Below, in pieces: positions 1-7,166 of a DNA stretch of 33,557 nt; the stretch's first letter is position 1, and every line of letters begins with the position of its first letter. Source of the stretch: Solirubrobacterales bacterium (GTDB taxonomy: Bacteria; Actinomycetota; Thermoleophilia; Solirubrobacterales; Solirubrobacteraceae); assembly GCA_027315255.1 (NCBI GenBank), contig DAHUYL010000215.1, positions 1 through 33,557 of the forward strand, given 5' to 3'. The notes beneath the pieces were generated by a model. It was not told the DNA's origin and ran no database searches. It saw only the letters and a program-made list of their open reading frames with translations. The position numbers and the translations under genes are program-made.

Positions 1-903
1 GCGCTGCGGTTCGCCAACGCGCTGTTCGAGCCGGTCTGGAACCGCAACTACATCGATCACGTGCAGATCACGGTCGCCGAGGACATCGGGATCGGCGGCC
101 GGGCGGAGTACTACGAGCGCTCAGGGGCGCTCCGCGACCTCGTGCAGAACCACATGCTCCAGCTGCTGGCGCTGCTGGCGATGGAACCGCCGACGGCATT
201 TGACGCCGATCGGCTGCGCGACGAGAAGCTCAAGGTGCTCGAGGCGATCGTGCCGCCGAGGCCCGAGGAGGTTGCATCGATGGCGGTCCGGGCGCAATAC
301 GCGCCGGGGGTCGTGGCCGGCGAGGAGGTGCCGGGCTATCGCGAGGAGGAGGGGGTGGCGCGGTACTCGCGCACCCCGACCTACGCGGCGCTGCGGCTGC
401 ATGTTTCCAACTGGCGCTGGGCCGGGGTGCCCTTCTATCTGAGGACCGGCAAGCGGCTGGGGCGAAAGCTGACCGAGATCGCGGTGATCCTCAAGCAGAT
501 TCCACACGTGGCCCTGCAGAGTTCGGGCTCGGTTGGGATTCAGGCCAACCAGATCGTCCTAACCGTCCAACCCGACGAGGGCGTGTCGATGTCGATCGGC
601 GCCAAGATCCCTGGCACGCGGATGCGGATCCACCCCGTGAACATGGAATTCCGTTACGGAACCTCATTCCTGTCCGAGTCGCCAGAGGCCTATGAACGCC
701 TGATTCTCGACGCGATGCGCGGCGACGCAACGCTGTTCACGCGAAACGACGAGATCGAGGCTCTGTGGGGGATAGTCGATCCGATCCTCAGCGCCTGGGA
801 CGCCGACCGCTCGTCCACGATCCCGCAGTACGACGCAGGCTCGGCTGGGCCGCCGGAGGCCCAGACGCTGCTCGGTGACGGACGCGTCTGGCGGCGGCTG
901 TGA
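1..903 (+). CDS. zwf: Glucose-6-phosphate dehydrogenase, C-terminal part (5' truncated by window)
   Basis: Catalyses NADP-dependent oxidation of glucose 6-phosphate to 6-phosphogluconolactone, the entry step of the oxidative pentose phosphate pathway. The reading frame is open from base 1, so the N-terminal NADP-binding domain lies outside the window. Visible family signatures are FEPVWNRNYIDHVQIT just before the first in-frame internal start, then VAEDIGIGGRAEYYE, DLVQNHMLQLLALLAMEPP and the sugar-site segment PFYLRTGKRL. The stop overlaps the GTG start of opcA by 4 nt, so the two are translationally coupled, as expected because OpcA serves this enzyme. It heads a five-gene sugar-phosphate operon. 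The identification is secure; only the missing 5' end limits it. Confidence 0.97.
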   Translation, partial: ALRFANALFEPVWNRNYIDHVQITVAEDIGIGGRAEYYERSGALRDLVQNHMLQLLALLAMEPPTAFDADRLRDEKLKVLEAIVPPRPEEVASMAVRAQYAPGVVAGEEVPGYREEEGVARYSRTPTYAALRLHVSNWRWAGVPFYLRTGKRLGRKLTEIAVILKQIPHVALQSSGSVGIQANQIVLTVQPDEGVSMSIGAKIPGTRMRIHPVNMEFRYGTSFLSESPEAYERLILDAMRGDATLFTRNDEIEALWGIVDPILSAWDADRSSTIPQYDAGSAGPPEAQTLLGDGRVWRRL

Positions 904-1970
904 GCGAGGACGTCTGGGCTGCCGAGTCCACCACGCCCGACGCGGTCGAGGCGGCGCTGCGTGAACTGCTGCGTACCCGCCACGCCACCGACGCGGCGCT
1001 CGCTCCGGCCCGCGTGCTCAACCTCGTCGTGATCGTCGACCGCGACTGGAAGGGCGAGATCGCAAACCGGCTCGAGGGCGCGGGCCGGTATCACGCCTCA
1101 CGAACCGTGCTGTGCGCGGTGCAGGAAGGCCGTCGTGCTCTGGACGCCGTCGCGACCGTCGCGGACGGGGAGCGCGCGGGAGGCACGTCGGGGGTCCTGC
1201 ACGAGAGCGTCGTGCTTGACATAGGCACCGAGCACCTCCGAGGTCTGCGCACGATCGTCGACCCGATCCTGGTTGACGAGCTGCCGACCGTGGTCTGGTC
1301 TCCGCACGGTCACGATGAGGCGGTGGACGCGCTCAAGGGCGTCATGGACGTTGTGCTGATCGACTCCGACGACACCGACGACCCCGCACAGGCGTTCGCG
1401 CGCGCGCGGACGCTTGCGCAGCACGCCTATGTGGTCGACCTCGCCTGGCTTCGCACCACACCGTGGCGCGAGCGCCTGGCCGCCAGCTTCGACCTGCCCG
1501 ATCGCCGCGGCGAACTGCGACGCCTCTCACGACTCGAGGTGCGTCACCGCGAGAGCTCGGCCGCGAGCGCGCTGCTCCTGGCGGGATGGCTGGCATCACG
1601 GCTGGAGTGGGAGGGCCGGCCCCTGGACGCGATCGGAGGGGTGCTCACCGGCAATCTGCGACGGGGCGATCTCGGGCTCGATGGCTCCGACGAGGTGCTC
1701 GTGGCGCTGCGTCCGTCGGAGCTGGACGTGCCGGGGCTTGCCGGTCTGACCGTCTCCAGCGATGCCGGAACGGCGTTCTCGCTGGCGCGAGGGCGCGGCG
1801 GTCTCGACGCCTGCGAGCTGGACGCGGATGGCACCGAGCGCGTATGGCGAATCCTGGGGGCCTCGCGTGGCGAAGGCGGCATCCTCGGCGAAGGAGTCCG
1901 GCAGGCATTGCTTCGCGATCAGACCTACGAACCGGCGCTCGGAGCAGCGCTCGCGCTGTGCGCCGCGTGA
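900..1970 (+). CDS. opcA: Glucose-6-phosphate dehydrogenase assembly protein OpcA
   Basis: OpcA is an accessory factor for assembly or activity of glucose-6-phosphate dehydrogenase, known mainly from actinobacteria and cyanobacteria. The 356-residue product has the OpcA pattern: an N-terminal helical part with ALRELLRTRHATDAALAPA and RVLNLVVIVD, then a central region around HLRGLRTIVDPILVDELPTVVW, and a C-terminal alpha/beta part. The GTG start at 900 overlaps the zwf stop (GTGA), which fixes the start and argues for a stoichiometric pair. The next gene, pgl, begins 34 nt downstream with its own ribosome site. No catalytic function is expected. Presence of this gene supports an actinobacterial origin. 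Confidence 0.93.
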   Translation: MSEDVWAAESTTPDAVEAALRELLRTRHATDAALAPARVLNLVVIVDRDWKGEIANRLEGAGRYHASRTVLCAVQEGRRALDAVATVADGERAGGTSGVLHESVVLDIGTEHLRGLRTIVDPILVDELPTVVWSPHGHDEAVDALKGVMDVVLIDSDDTDDPAQAFARARTLAQHAYVVDLAWLRTTPWRERLAASFDLPDRRGELRRLSRLEVRHRESSAASALLLAGWLASRLEWEGRPLDAIGGVLTGNLRRGDLGLDGSDEVLVALRPSELDVPGLAGLTVSSDAGTAFSLARGRGGLDACELDADGTERVWRILGASRGEGGILGEGVRQALLRDQTYEPALGAALALCAA

Positions 1971-2004
1971 GCGATCCTTGCGTCGCGGTGCTGAGGGGCG
2001 CAAG

Positions 2005-2727
2005 TTGAAGATTTCGATCGAGGTCGTGCAGGACCCGGCGCGCAGCTGCGCAGCGCTGATGGTGGGAGCGGCGCTCCGCAATGGGCACATCGTCCTGACC
2101 GGAGGCTCCACTCCGCGCGCGGCGTATGAGAAATTCTGCGACGCCGTCCACACGGTCGGGATCGATCTGCGCCAAACGACGTTCTGGATCGGGGACGAGC
2201 GGTGCGTCGAGCCGGCCGATGAGCGGTGCAACTGGCGGATGATCTCCGAGTCCTTGCTTGACCGGCTCCCGGCCGACAATCGCCCCGCCGCTGCACACCG
2301 GATGCGCGGCGAGCTCGGACCCGATGAGGGCGCCGCGGATTACGAGCGCACGCTGGACGCCGCGGGGACGCCGGAGTTCGATCTGCTGCTGCTGGGGATC
2401 GGCCCGGATGGCCACTGTGCATCGTTGTTTCCAAATCAGCCCTCGCTGCACGAGCGCGACCGCATGGTCGTCGGCGTCCCGCAGGCGGGCCTGGAGCCGT
2501 TCGTGCCGAGGATCTCGTTCACGCTGCCGACGCTGACCTCGGCGCGGCACATCGTGTTCCTGGCAACGGGAGAGTCGAAGGCCGACGCGATCACCGCGGC
2601 GTTCGGGCCGGAGGCGCGACCGGATCCGAACGTTCCGTCATCGTTGGTGGCTCACGAGGCCAAGCAGATCACCTTGCTGCTGGATGACGCCGCGGCGAGC
2701 GGCCTGCGCAGCCTGGGGGCGGTGTGA
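2005..2727 (+). CDS. pgl: 6-phosphogluconolactonase
   Basis: Hydrolyses 6-phosphogluconolactone to 6-phosphogluconate, the second step of the oxidative pentose phosphate pathway. The 240-residue product has the NagB/RpiA/6PGL sugar-phosphate isomerase-like fold with the motifs VLTGGSTPRAAYEKF near the N-terminus, FWIGDERCVEP (active-site loop) and LLLLGIGPDGHCASLFP. The frame is open further upstream, but I choose TTG at 2005 because it is preceded by GAGGGG at 1993-1998 with 6-nt spacing and gives the normal family length; upstream extension would overlap opcA and shows no family sequence. The stop overlaps the glucokinase GTG by 4 nt. Confidence 0.93.
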   Translation: MKISIEVVQDPARSCAALMVGAALRNGHIVLTGGSTPRAAYEKFCDAVHTVGIDLRQTTFWIGDERCVEPADERCNWRMISESLLDRLPADNRPAAAHRMRGELGPDEGAADYERTLDAAGTPEFDLLLLGIGPDGHCASLFPNQPSLHERDRMVVGVPQAGLEPFVPRISFTLPTLTSARHIVFLATGESKADAITAAFGPEARPDPNVPSSLVAHEAKQITLLLDDAAASGLRSLGAV

Positions 2728-3737
2728 CTCCCACCGGCGAGGCGGGACTGCAGGCGGTCATGCCGGCCGCAACAGCCCGAGCCGGAGAGGTGATCGGCGT
2801 GGACCTGGGGGGGACCAAGGTCGCGGTCGCGGCGCTCAGTGGCGGTGAGCTGTCAGACTCGTCGATCGCGCCCACCGAGCTTTCAGATCAGCGGCGACTG
2901 ATCGAGCAGCTCGTCTCGATGGTGCAGGCTCGTCGCGGTCCGCAACTGGCAGGGGTCGGCATCGGCGTGCCATCGGTGGTCGACTTCGCGACGGGCCGTG
3001 TCGTGTCCTCCGCGAACATCCCGCTCGCCGACGTCCCCCTGCGACAGGTGCTCGGCGAGCGCCTCGGGGTGCCCGTGTTCGTCGACAACGACGCGACCGT
3101 CGCTGCACTCGCCGAGGCCCATGACGAGCAGCTGGAGCTCGTCGCTCGCGACCTTGTGATGATCACCGTCGGGACCGGGATCGGCGGCGGGATCGTGATC
3201 GGGGGGCGCATCTTCCGCGGGACCACCGGAGGTGCCGGCGAGATCGGTCACACGATCATCGCCGTCGATCCCGCCGATGACGGCCTGCCGTCCCCGCATT
3301 TCCCCCAGGAGGGGTCGCTCGAGTACCTCGGTGCGGGGCGGGCGCTCGACCGGCTCGCCGTCTCGATGGGGCTCGAGCGCGGCAGCGACATCATCGACGC
3401 GGCGCGCCGCGGCAACCCGGAGGCGTGCGCCGGGGTCAGGCGCTGGGCGCGGATGGTGGGGATCGGGATCTGCAATGCGATCAACACCTTCGATCCGGAC
3501 GAGGTCGTGCTCGGCGGCGGCGCCGCGGCCGCCGCGGGCGAGCTCCTGCTCGGCCCCGCGACCGAGCTCGCGCGCGCCCATGTCGTCCCGGGGCTCGGGA
3601 CCCGTACGCGGATCCGCGTGGCCCGGTTCCATGCGACCGCGGGCGTGCTCGGCGCGGCGCTGCTGGCGGCCCACGAGCTCGGCGACCGCCGGAGCGCTGG
3701 GCGAGCAAGCGCCGAACGGGCGTCGGCCCCGTCGTGA
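2724..3737 (+). CDS. ROK-family glucokinase
   Basis: Probably phosphorylates glucose to glucose 6-phosphate, feeding the enzymes encoded just upstream. The 337-residue product has the actin-like ATPase fold of ROK kinases: phosphate loop DLGGTK (residues 27-32), VFVDNDATVAALAE with the catalytic aspartate, and GTGIGGGIVIGGRIFRG. The family normally then carries a zinc site of the form CxCGxxGCxE. Here the equivalent stretch after EIGHT reads SPHFPQEGSLEYLGAG and contains no cysteine, so the structural zinc site is absent or rebuilt. The GTG start is set by a 4-nt overlap with pgl; it adds about 20 residues before the fold, and an internal ATG at 2760 is possible. A ROK regulator is unlikely because there is no helix-turn-helix domain. 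Confidence 0.85.
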   Translation: MTPTGEAGLQAVMPAATARAGEVIGVDLGGTKVAVAALSGGELSDSSIAPTELSDQRRLIEQLVSMVQARRGPQLAGVGIGVPSVVDFATGRVVSSANIPLADVPLRQVLGERLGVPVFVDNDATVAALAEAHDEQLELVARDLVMITVGTGIGGGIVIGGRIFRGTTGGAGEIGHTIIAVDPADDGLPSPHFPQEGSLEYLGAGRALDRLAVSMGLERGSDIIDAARRGNPEACAGVRRWARMVGIGICNAINTFDPDEVVLGGGAAAAAGELLLGPATELARAHVVPGLGTRTRIRVARFHATAGVLGAALLAAHELGDRRSAGRASAERASAPS

Positions 3738-4333
3738 GTCGGTCGCCGATCGACGCGCCGGCCGGTGGCGTCGTGGTGGTTCGCCACGGCGCGACCGAGT
3801 GGAGCGAGAGCGGCCGGCACACGGGCAACACCGACCTGCCGCTGCTCCCGATCGGTCGCGAGCGTGCGCAGCGGCTCAGCTCGATCCTCGATCCGGGCGC
3901 CTTCTCGACCGTGCTCTGCAGCCCCCTGCGCCGGGCGCGCGAGACCTGCGAGCTGGCCGGGTTCGGTGAGCGCGCGTCGATCGTCGAGGACCTGCGGGAG
4001 TGGGACTACGGCGACTACGAAGGCCTGACGAGCGCCGAGATCGGCGCTCGTGATCCGGGCTGGAACCTGTGGCGCGATGGCTGTCCGGGCGGCGAGTCGC
4101 CGGGCGACGTGGCCGCACGCGCAGACCGCGTTCTGTCGCTTGCTGCGAACGGGGCGGGCCAGGCGGCGATCGCGTTCGCCCACGGGCACATCCTGCGCGT
4201 GCTGGCGGCCCGCTGGATCGAGCTGTCAGCCGCCGGCGGCGGGCGGTTGGCCCTCAGCCCGGCCGCGCTGGGCGTGCTCGGTCACGAGCGCGAGGCGCGA
4301 GTCGTCCAGCGCTGGAACCTCGACGCGGGCTGA
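3734..4333 (+). CDS. Histidine phosphatase family protein (phosphoglycerate mutase-like)
   Basis: A 199-residue member of the histidine phosphatase superfamily. The phosphohistidine motif RHGATEW (R17-H18-G19) is near the N-terminus, followed by TGNTDLPLLPIGRERA and CSPLRRARETCELAGF; the second catalytic histidine sits in FAHGHILRVLAARW (H150). Size and the cluster context suggest a phosphatase acting on a sugar phosphate or similar metabolite rather than a true glycolytic mutase, but the substrate cannot be read from sequence. The GTG start overlaps the glucokinase stop by 4 nt, so it is the last gene of the zwf operon. A 568-bp non-coding stretch follows. Confidence 0.87.
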   Translation: MSRSPIDAPAGGVVVVRHGATEWSESGRHTGNTDLPLLPIGRERAQRLSSILDPGAFSTVLCSPLRRARETCELAGFGERASIVEDLREWDYGDYEGLTSAEIGARDPGWNLWRDGCPGGESPGDVAARADRVLSLAANGAGQAAIAFAHGHILRVLAARWIELSAAGGGRLALSPAALGVLGHEREARVVQRWNLDAG

Positions 4334-4902
4334 TTCGGCACCGCCAGGCCGCCGGCGCCGGGCCGGCCGCGCCCGTCGGGCCGGGGCGGCTTGCATCCTG
4401 GGCGAGCGTCACAAGGGTCGGAGATGTGGTCGCTCCAGAGCCCTCGCGAGGCGGCCACGGTTCGCTGGCATGTCGGGGATGCCGGGCAAGACGGCGGCGT
4501 TTGGGGGGTCCGGGTGAAGTTGGAACGCCACGACAGCGGCTCGATTGCGGTGTCGCGCACGCCCAGGCTCGAAAGGGGCCAAAACGTCACAACCCCCCGG
4601 TGTTTGCGCGCGGGGTGTGCATCAGGCGCCCTCCAGGGGCGCTGCCTGCACAACCGCCCTGCGGCGAGCATGGGGTTGCGACCCTTCGGCCCCTCGTGTG
4701 CGGATGCGGGGCCGCCTCTCAGGCGGGTCTCGATCATCAGTTCACGCCCGGGTCGACCGACGCTGCGGGGACGAATGGTCGACGTCGGCAGCGGGTTCCG
4801 CGTCGAACGCCCCCGTTCGACAGCACCCCGCGCAGCTGGCCACGTCCGGTCGCGTCGCCGGCAGCGCAGCCCGGCCTGAGCGGGGAGCGGGCGAGCGAGC
4901 GA
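4334..4902. other. Intergenic region with imperfect inverted repeat
   Basis: No credible coding frame is seen on either strand: possible frames give low-complexity Arg/Pro-rich peptides and no family motif. The stretch holds an imperfect inverted repeat (described separately) and a 6-bp GC hairpin, GCGCCC-TCCAG-GGGCGC, between its arms. Any terminator for the zwf operon must lie at its left end, which is GC-rich and self-complementary but has no T-tract. Confidence 0.5.
4574..4694. repeat. Imperfect 23-nt inverted repeat
   Basis: The arms are 4574-4596 (starting AGGGGCC, ending CAACCCC) and 4672-4694 in inverse orientation, identical at 19 of 23 positions by eye, separated by about 75 nt. 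It could be the stem of a structured RNA or a remnant palindromic repeat. No gene lies inside. Confidence 0.45.
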
Positions 4903-4986
4903 TGCGGCTGAAGGGACTCGAACCCCCAAGCCCGTACGGGCACGGCGACCTGAACGCCGCGTGTTTACCAATTTCACCACAGCCGC
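4903..4986 (-). tRNA. tRNA-Leu (anticodon CAG)
   Basis: Read on the minus strand, an 84-nt cloverleaf begins GCGGCTG and ends CAGCCGC plus discriminator A; the 7-bp acceptor stem pairs perfectly. The D-loop region is TGAAATTGGTAAACAC. The anticodon stem CGGCG/CGCCG encloses TTCAGGT, giving anticodon CAG. A long variable arm (GTGCCCGTACGGGC) marks a class II tRNA as expected for leucine, and the T arm reads GGGGGTTCGAGTCCC. CCA is not encoded. Confidence 0.97.
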
Positions 4987-5105
4987 TTGGGAAGCCATCA
5001 AGGTAGCATCCCTGCCAGCGGGCCGGGGTGATGCCGCGGGCCTCGGGCTGTGACGGCGCGGGCCGCCCAGGCTGGTCGGTCCGCTACCCTGCGCTGCAGC
5101 GCTGC

Positions 5106-5178
5106 GCCGCTATCGTCTAGGGGACTAGGACGCCGCCCTCTCACGGCGGAAACCCGGGTTCGAATCCCGGTAGCGGTA
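5106..5178 (+). tRNA. tRNA-Glu (anticodon CTC)
   Basis: A 73-nt cloverleaf: acceptor GCCGCTA pairs with TAGCGGT (the first pair is G-U), discriminator A. The anticodon stem CCGCC/GGCGG encloses CTCTCAC, anticodon CTC. The T arm is CCCGGGTTCGAATCCCGG. A possible -10 element TACCCT lies at 5085-5090. The 3' half is the likely attachment site of the adjacent integrase remnant, whose C-terminal codons are antisense to it. Confidence 0.97.
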
Positions 5179-5649
5179 CTTCAGAACCCCCGTGGCGACG
5201 GGGGTTTCGTCGTTCTGGGGGTCCTGCGCCACAGTCTGCGCCACAGTCGGGGTGGGCTTAGGAGGGTTTAGGTAGGCGTCGAGGCGCTCGCGGGCCTGCT
5301 CCTCGCCGCCCGGGACGAGGTGTCCGTAGCGGTTCCACGTCTGGCGAACGTCGCCGTGTCCGGCCCAGGTGGAGATCTGCTTCCAGTCGAGGCAGGCGGC
5401 GATGAAGTACGAGTTCGCGCAGTGGCGGGCCTCGTGCCGTGTGATCGGCTCGAGGCCCGCCTCCTCCCACGCCTTGTTCGCTCGGGCCCGGATCGTGGAC
5501 GCGTAGAAGACCTCAGTGGCGGTGCGGTCGAAGACGAGGTCCGGGCCGTCACGTCCTGTCCGTGCCTTGTGGGCCATGAGTTGTCTTCTGACGACGAACG
5601 CCATCGGCACAGCCCGGCGGCCGGCACCGGTCTTGACGTCGACCGGGCC
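5125..5649 (-). pseudogene. Tyrosine-recombinase (phage integrase) remnant, catalytic C-terminus only
   Basis: The C-terminal half of a site-specific tyrosine recombinase. On the minus strand the frame shows KTGAGRRAVPM, then the HxxR box in ITRHEARHCANSYFIA, the second His in WAGHGDV and the nucleophile Tyr in WNRYGHL. The N-terminal arm-binding and core-binding domains and the first catalytic Arg box are missing: upstream of about 5650 the frame stays open but matches nothing and runs antisense to the excisionase-like gene. The last residues (KYRYRDSNPGFRRERAAS) are encoded antisense to tRNA-Glu and stop inside it at 5125, typical of an element integrated in a tRNA 3' end. I judge it non-functional. 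It marks an old integration event. Confidence 0.8.
5185..5206 (+). terminator. Terminator-like hairpin after tRNA-Glu
   Basis: The 8-bp stem AACCCCCG (5185-5192) pairs with CGGGGGTT (5199-5206) around loop TGGCGA and is followed by a weak T-rich tail (TCGTCGTTC). It lies 7 nt past the tRNA-Glu end. Confidence 0.7.
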
Positions 5650-5955
5650 TTGACGGGATCCCAGGAGCGCTCGACCCGGACGGACGGAGGCATCAAGCGA
5701 AAGAGGAAATCTCTGGCTGAGGCAGAGCGCGACGCAGCGGACCCATGGCTCACGCTGGCTGAGATCGCCGACGAGCTCCGCGTCAACCCGGCGACTGTGC
5801 GGCAGTGGGCCAGCAAGGGGCAGCTGAAGGCCTCGCGCGCGGGCGTGCGCAAGTGGATCGTCCGGCGTTCGGAACTTGACCGCATGCTCGCGGGCCCGAC
5901 CGCGAACATCACGAACGTCGACGGGTTTACGCGGGTGCCGGCCGGAGCGAGCTGA
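5650..5955 (+). CDS. Excisionase-like helix-turn-helix protein (5' end uncertain)
   Basis: A small DNA-binding protein of the excisionase/MerR-like winged-helix type: WLTLAEIADELRVNPATVRQ (about residues 33-52), then a wing with GQLKASRAGVRKWIVRR and SELDRMLAG. In mobile elements such proteins direct excision together with the integrase. The only nearby in-frame start after the integrase break is TTG at 5650, with no convincing ribosome site. The gene faces the integrase remnant, whereas such pairs usually run in the same direction, so a deletion or inversion probably fused two ends of the element near 5650 and this gene may lack its true 5' end. Function today is doubtful. Confidence 0.55.
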   Translation: MTGSQERSTRTDGGIKRKRKSLAEAERDAADPWLTLAEIADELRVNPATVRQWASKGQLKASRAGVRKWIVRRSELDRMLAGPTANITNVDGFTRVPAGAS

Positions 5956-5957
5956 AT

Positions 5958-5991
5958 CTGCCAACCCCCCCGATTTGCCGGGGGTTGGCAG
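5958..5991. repeat. Hairpin 1 of a twin palindrome
   Basis: The 12-bp perfect stem CTGCCAACCCCC (5958-5969) / GGGGGTTGGCAG (5980-5991) has a 10-nt loop and starts 3 nt after the excisionase-like stop. There is no T-tract, so it could be a terminator stem or a dispersed palindromic repeat. Confidence 0.75.
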
Positions 5992-6018
5992 CTCAGACCA
6001 CCTCACACCTAGCTGTAG

Positions 6019-6052
6019 CTGCCAACCCCCCCGCTGCGAGGGGGGTTGGCAG
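6019..6052. repeat. Hairpin 2 of a twin palindrome
   Basis: The 13-bp perfect stem CTGCCAACCCCCC (6019-6031) / GGGGGGTTGGCAG (6040-6052) has an 8-nt loop. It is the same stem as the hairpin 28 nt to the left. The outer flanks also match across the pair (GAATCTGCC at 5954-5962 versus GGCAGATTC at 6049-6057), and the inner flanks do too (GGCAGCT and AGCTGCC), so the four arms can pair in alternative ways. The 6053-6211 stretch beyond holds nothing I recognise. Confidence 0.75.
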
Positions 6053-6211
6053 ATTCGAACTGGTGTGCCGGGCCGCTTCGAGTCCCGCCGCGGGGGATCA
6101 GACGCCCGACCCCGGCCTCGCCGGCGCGTGTCGCCGGCGGCCGCGGTCCGTCTGGCCGGTATTGACCGCGACGTCACTTCGAGCAGCCGCGGATCTCCCG
6201 AGTCGGTCGAG

Positions 6212-6550
6212 TCACTGGGTGACCGGCGCAGCGCTGAGGATATCGGTCGCACGGTGACCGATCGGCACGCCATCGACGAGGACGACCCAGCCGATGGTGT
6301 TCGCAGTCCGCAAGGTGATGATCTCCCGATAGGCCGGTGACTCGTACCAGCCGCGCGCGTGATCTCGGTCCGGGAACTCGATCACGATCACGTATCCACC
6401 GAAGTCTCCTTCGCGGACTTCGGCTTGGCCCCCGTGAACCAGGAAGCGCCCCCCGAACCCCGACAGCGTCGCGTCGATCCGCTCGAGGTACTCGACGATC
6501 TCAGGTCCGGGAACGACCGACTGCACGTGTGCGATGGCATATGTCGACAT
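6212..6550 (-). CDS. DUF1330 domain-containing protein
   Basis: A 112-residue cytosolic protein of the DUF1330 family (dimeric ferredoxin-like alpha/beta barrel fold). Features seen: N-terminal MSTYAIAHVQSV strand, a central GGRFLVHGG, then VIVIEFPDRDHARGWYESPA and YREIITLR, the family's most conserved region. No catalytic role is established for the family. The ATG start has a good ribosome site (GAGAGG, spacing 6). It stands alone, with hairpins downstream of its stop on one side and a damaged membrane ORF upstream. Confidence 0.9.
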   Translation of the reverse strand: MSTYAIAHVQSVVPGPEIVEYLERIDATLSGFGGRFLVHGGQAEVREGDFGGYVIVIEFPDRDHARGWYESPAYREIITLRTANTIGWVVLVDGVPIGHRATDILSAAPVTQ

Positions 6551-6668
6551 CTGCGTCCTCTCGGTGATGGATGGTCACGACGATGTCGAGCAACGTAGCT
6601 GCGGTCGCTGCGCAGGTCGATGATCTGTCAGGTAATCGTCGGGGCCGCGTCGCAGGTGGCGATCGAGG

Positions 6669-7122
6669 TCAGTCTCGGTAGCGCCACCGCCGTGCGCAGA
6701 CGATCCCAACGACTGCCGTCAAGATCAGGACCGAGGCGCTGCCGCCGGTGAGGCGGGCGGGGACGTCGGCGGGCGTGCTCGGCGTCGAGCGCGCCTGCGG
6801 TTGCGATCGCGGAACCCGGGAGGCGCAGCGGCACCGTGAGCACGGCGCACAAGCTCAGCCCCAGCACGGAGACTGCACGGTCGTAGACCAGCGGCCTGGC
6901 GAACAGTGCCGCGAGCGCGCTCGCGGCGATCGTCACGATCAGGTTCGCTAGCAGGATCACCGCGAGCTGACCGATGCTGGGGCTGCGTTCGAAGCGGCCG
7001 GCGAGCAGCGGGTAGCCAACCGCGACGAACGAGGCGATCAGCGCGAGCCAGCCGGCGGAGCATCCGACCGAGCACGGCCGCACGCCCGCCGGCGGAGGCG
7101 GCAAGAACGTGCCGGTCGGCAT
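6669..7122 (-). pseudogene. Probable frameshifted small membrane protein
   Basis: On the minus strand, a frame starting at ATG 7122 encodes three hydrophobic stretches (GWLALIASFVAVGYPLLAG, LAVILLANLIVTIAASALAA, VLGLSLCAVLTVPLRLPG) and then degrades into Arg/Pro-rich sequence ending at 6628. From about 6800 a different minus frame carries convincing protein: a Ser/Thr/Pro linker (STPSTPADVPARLTGG), a membrane helix (ASVLILTAVVGIV) and a basic tail CARRWRYRD ending at TGA 6669-6671. The simplest reading is one membrane protein broken by a frameshift, or a sequencing error; two overlapping small genes are also possible. I do not recognise the family. Confidence 0.4.
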
Positions 7123-7166
7123 CGCCCTGGGAGTTCAACAACGCGAGCACCAGCGAGCACTGGGAG

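Noticed and set aside
5956-6211. A second attachment-site copy of the tRNA-Glu 3' end beyond the element remnant.
   Set aside because: I looked for the TTCGAATCCCGG core by eye and found only weak partial matches; the far boundary cannot be set from this window.
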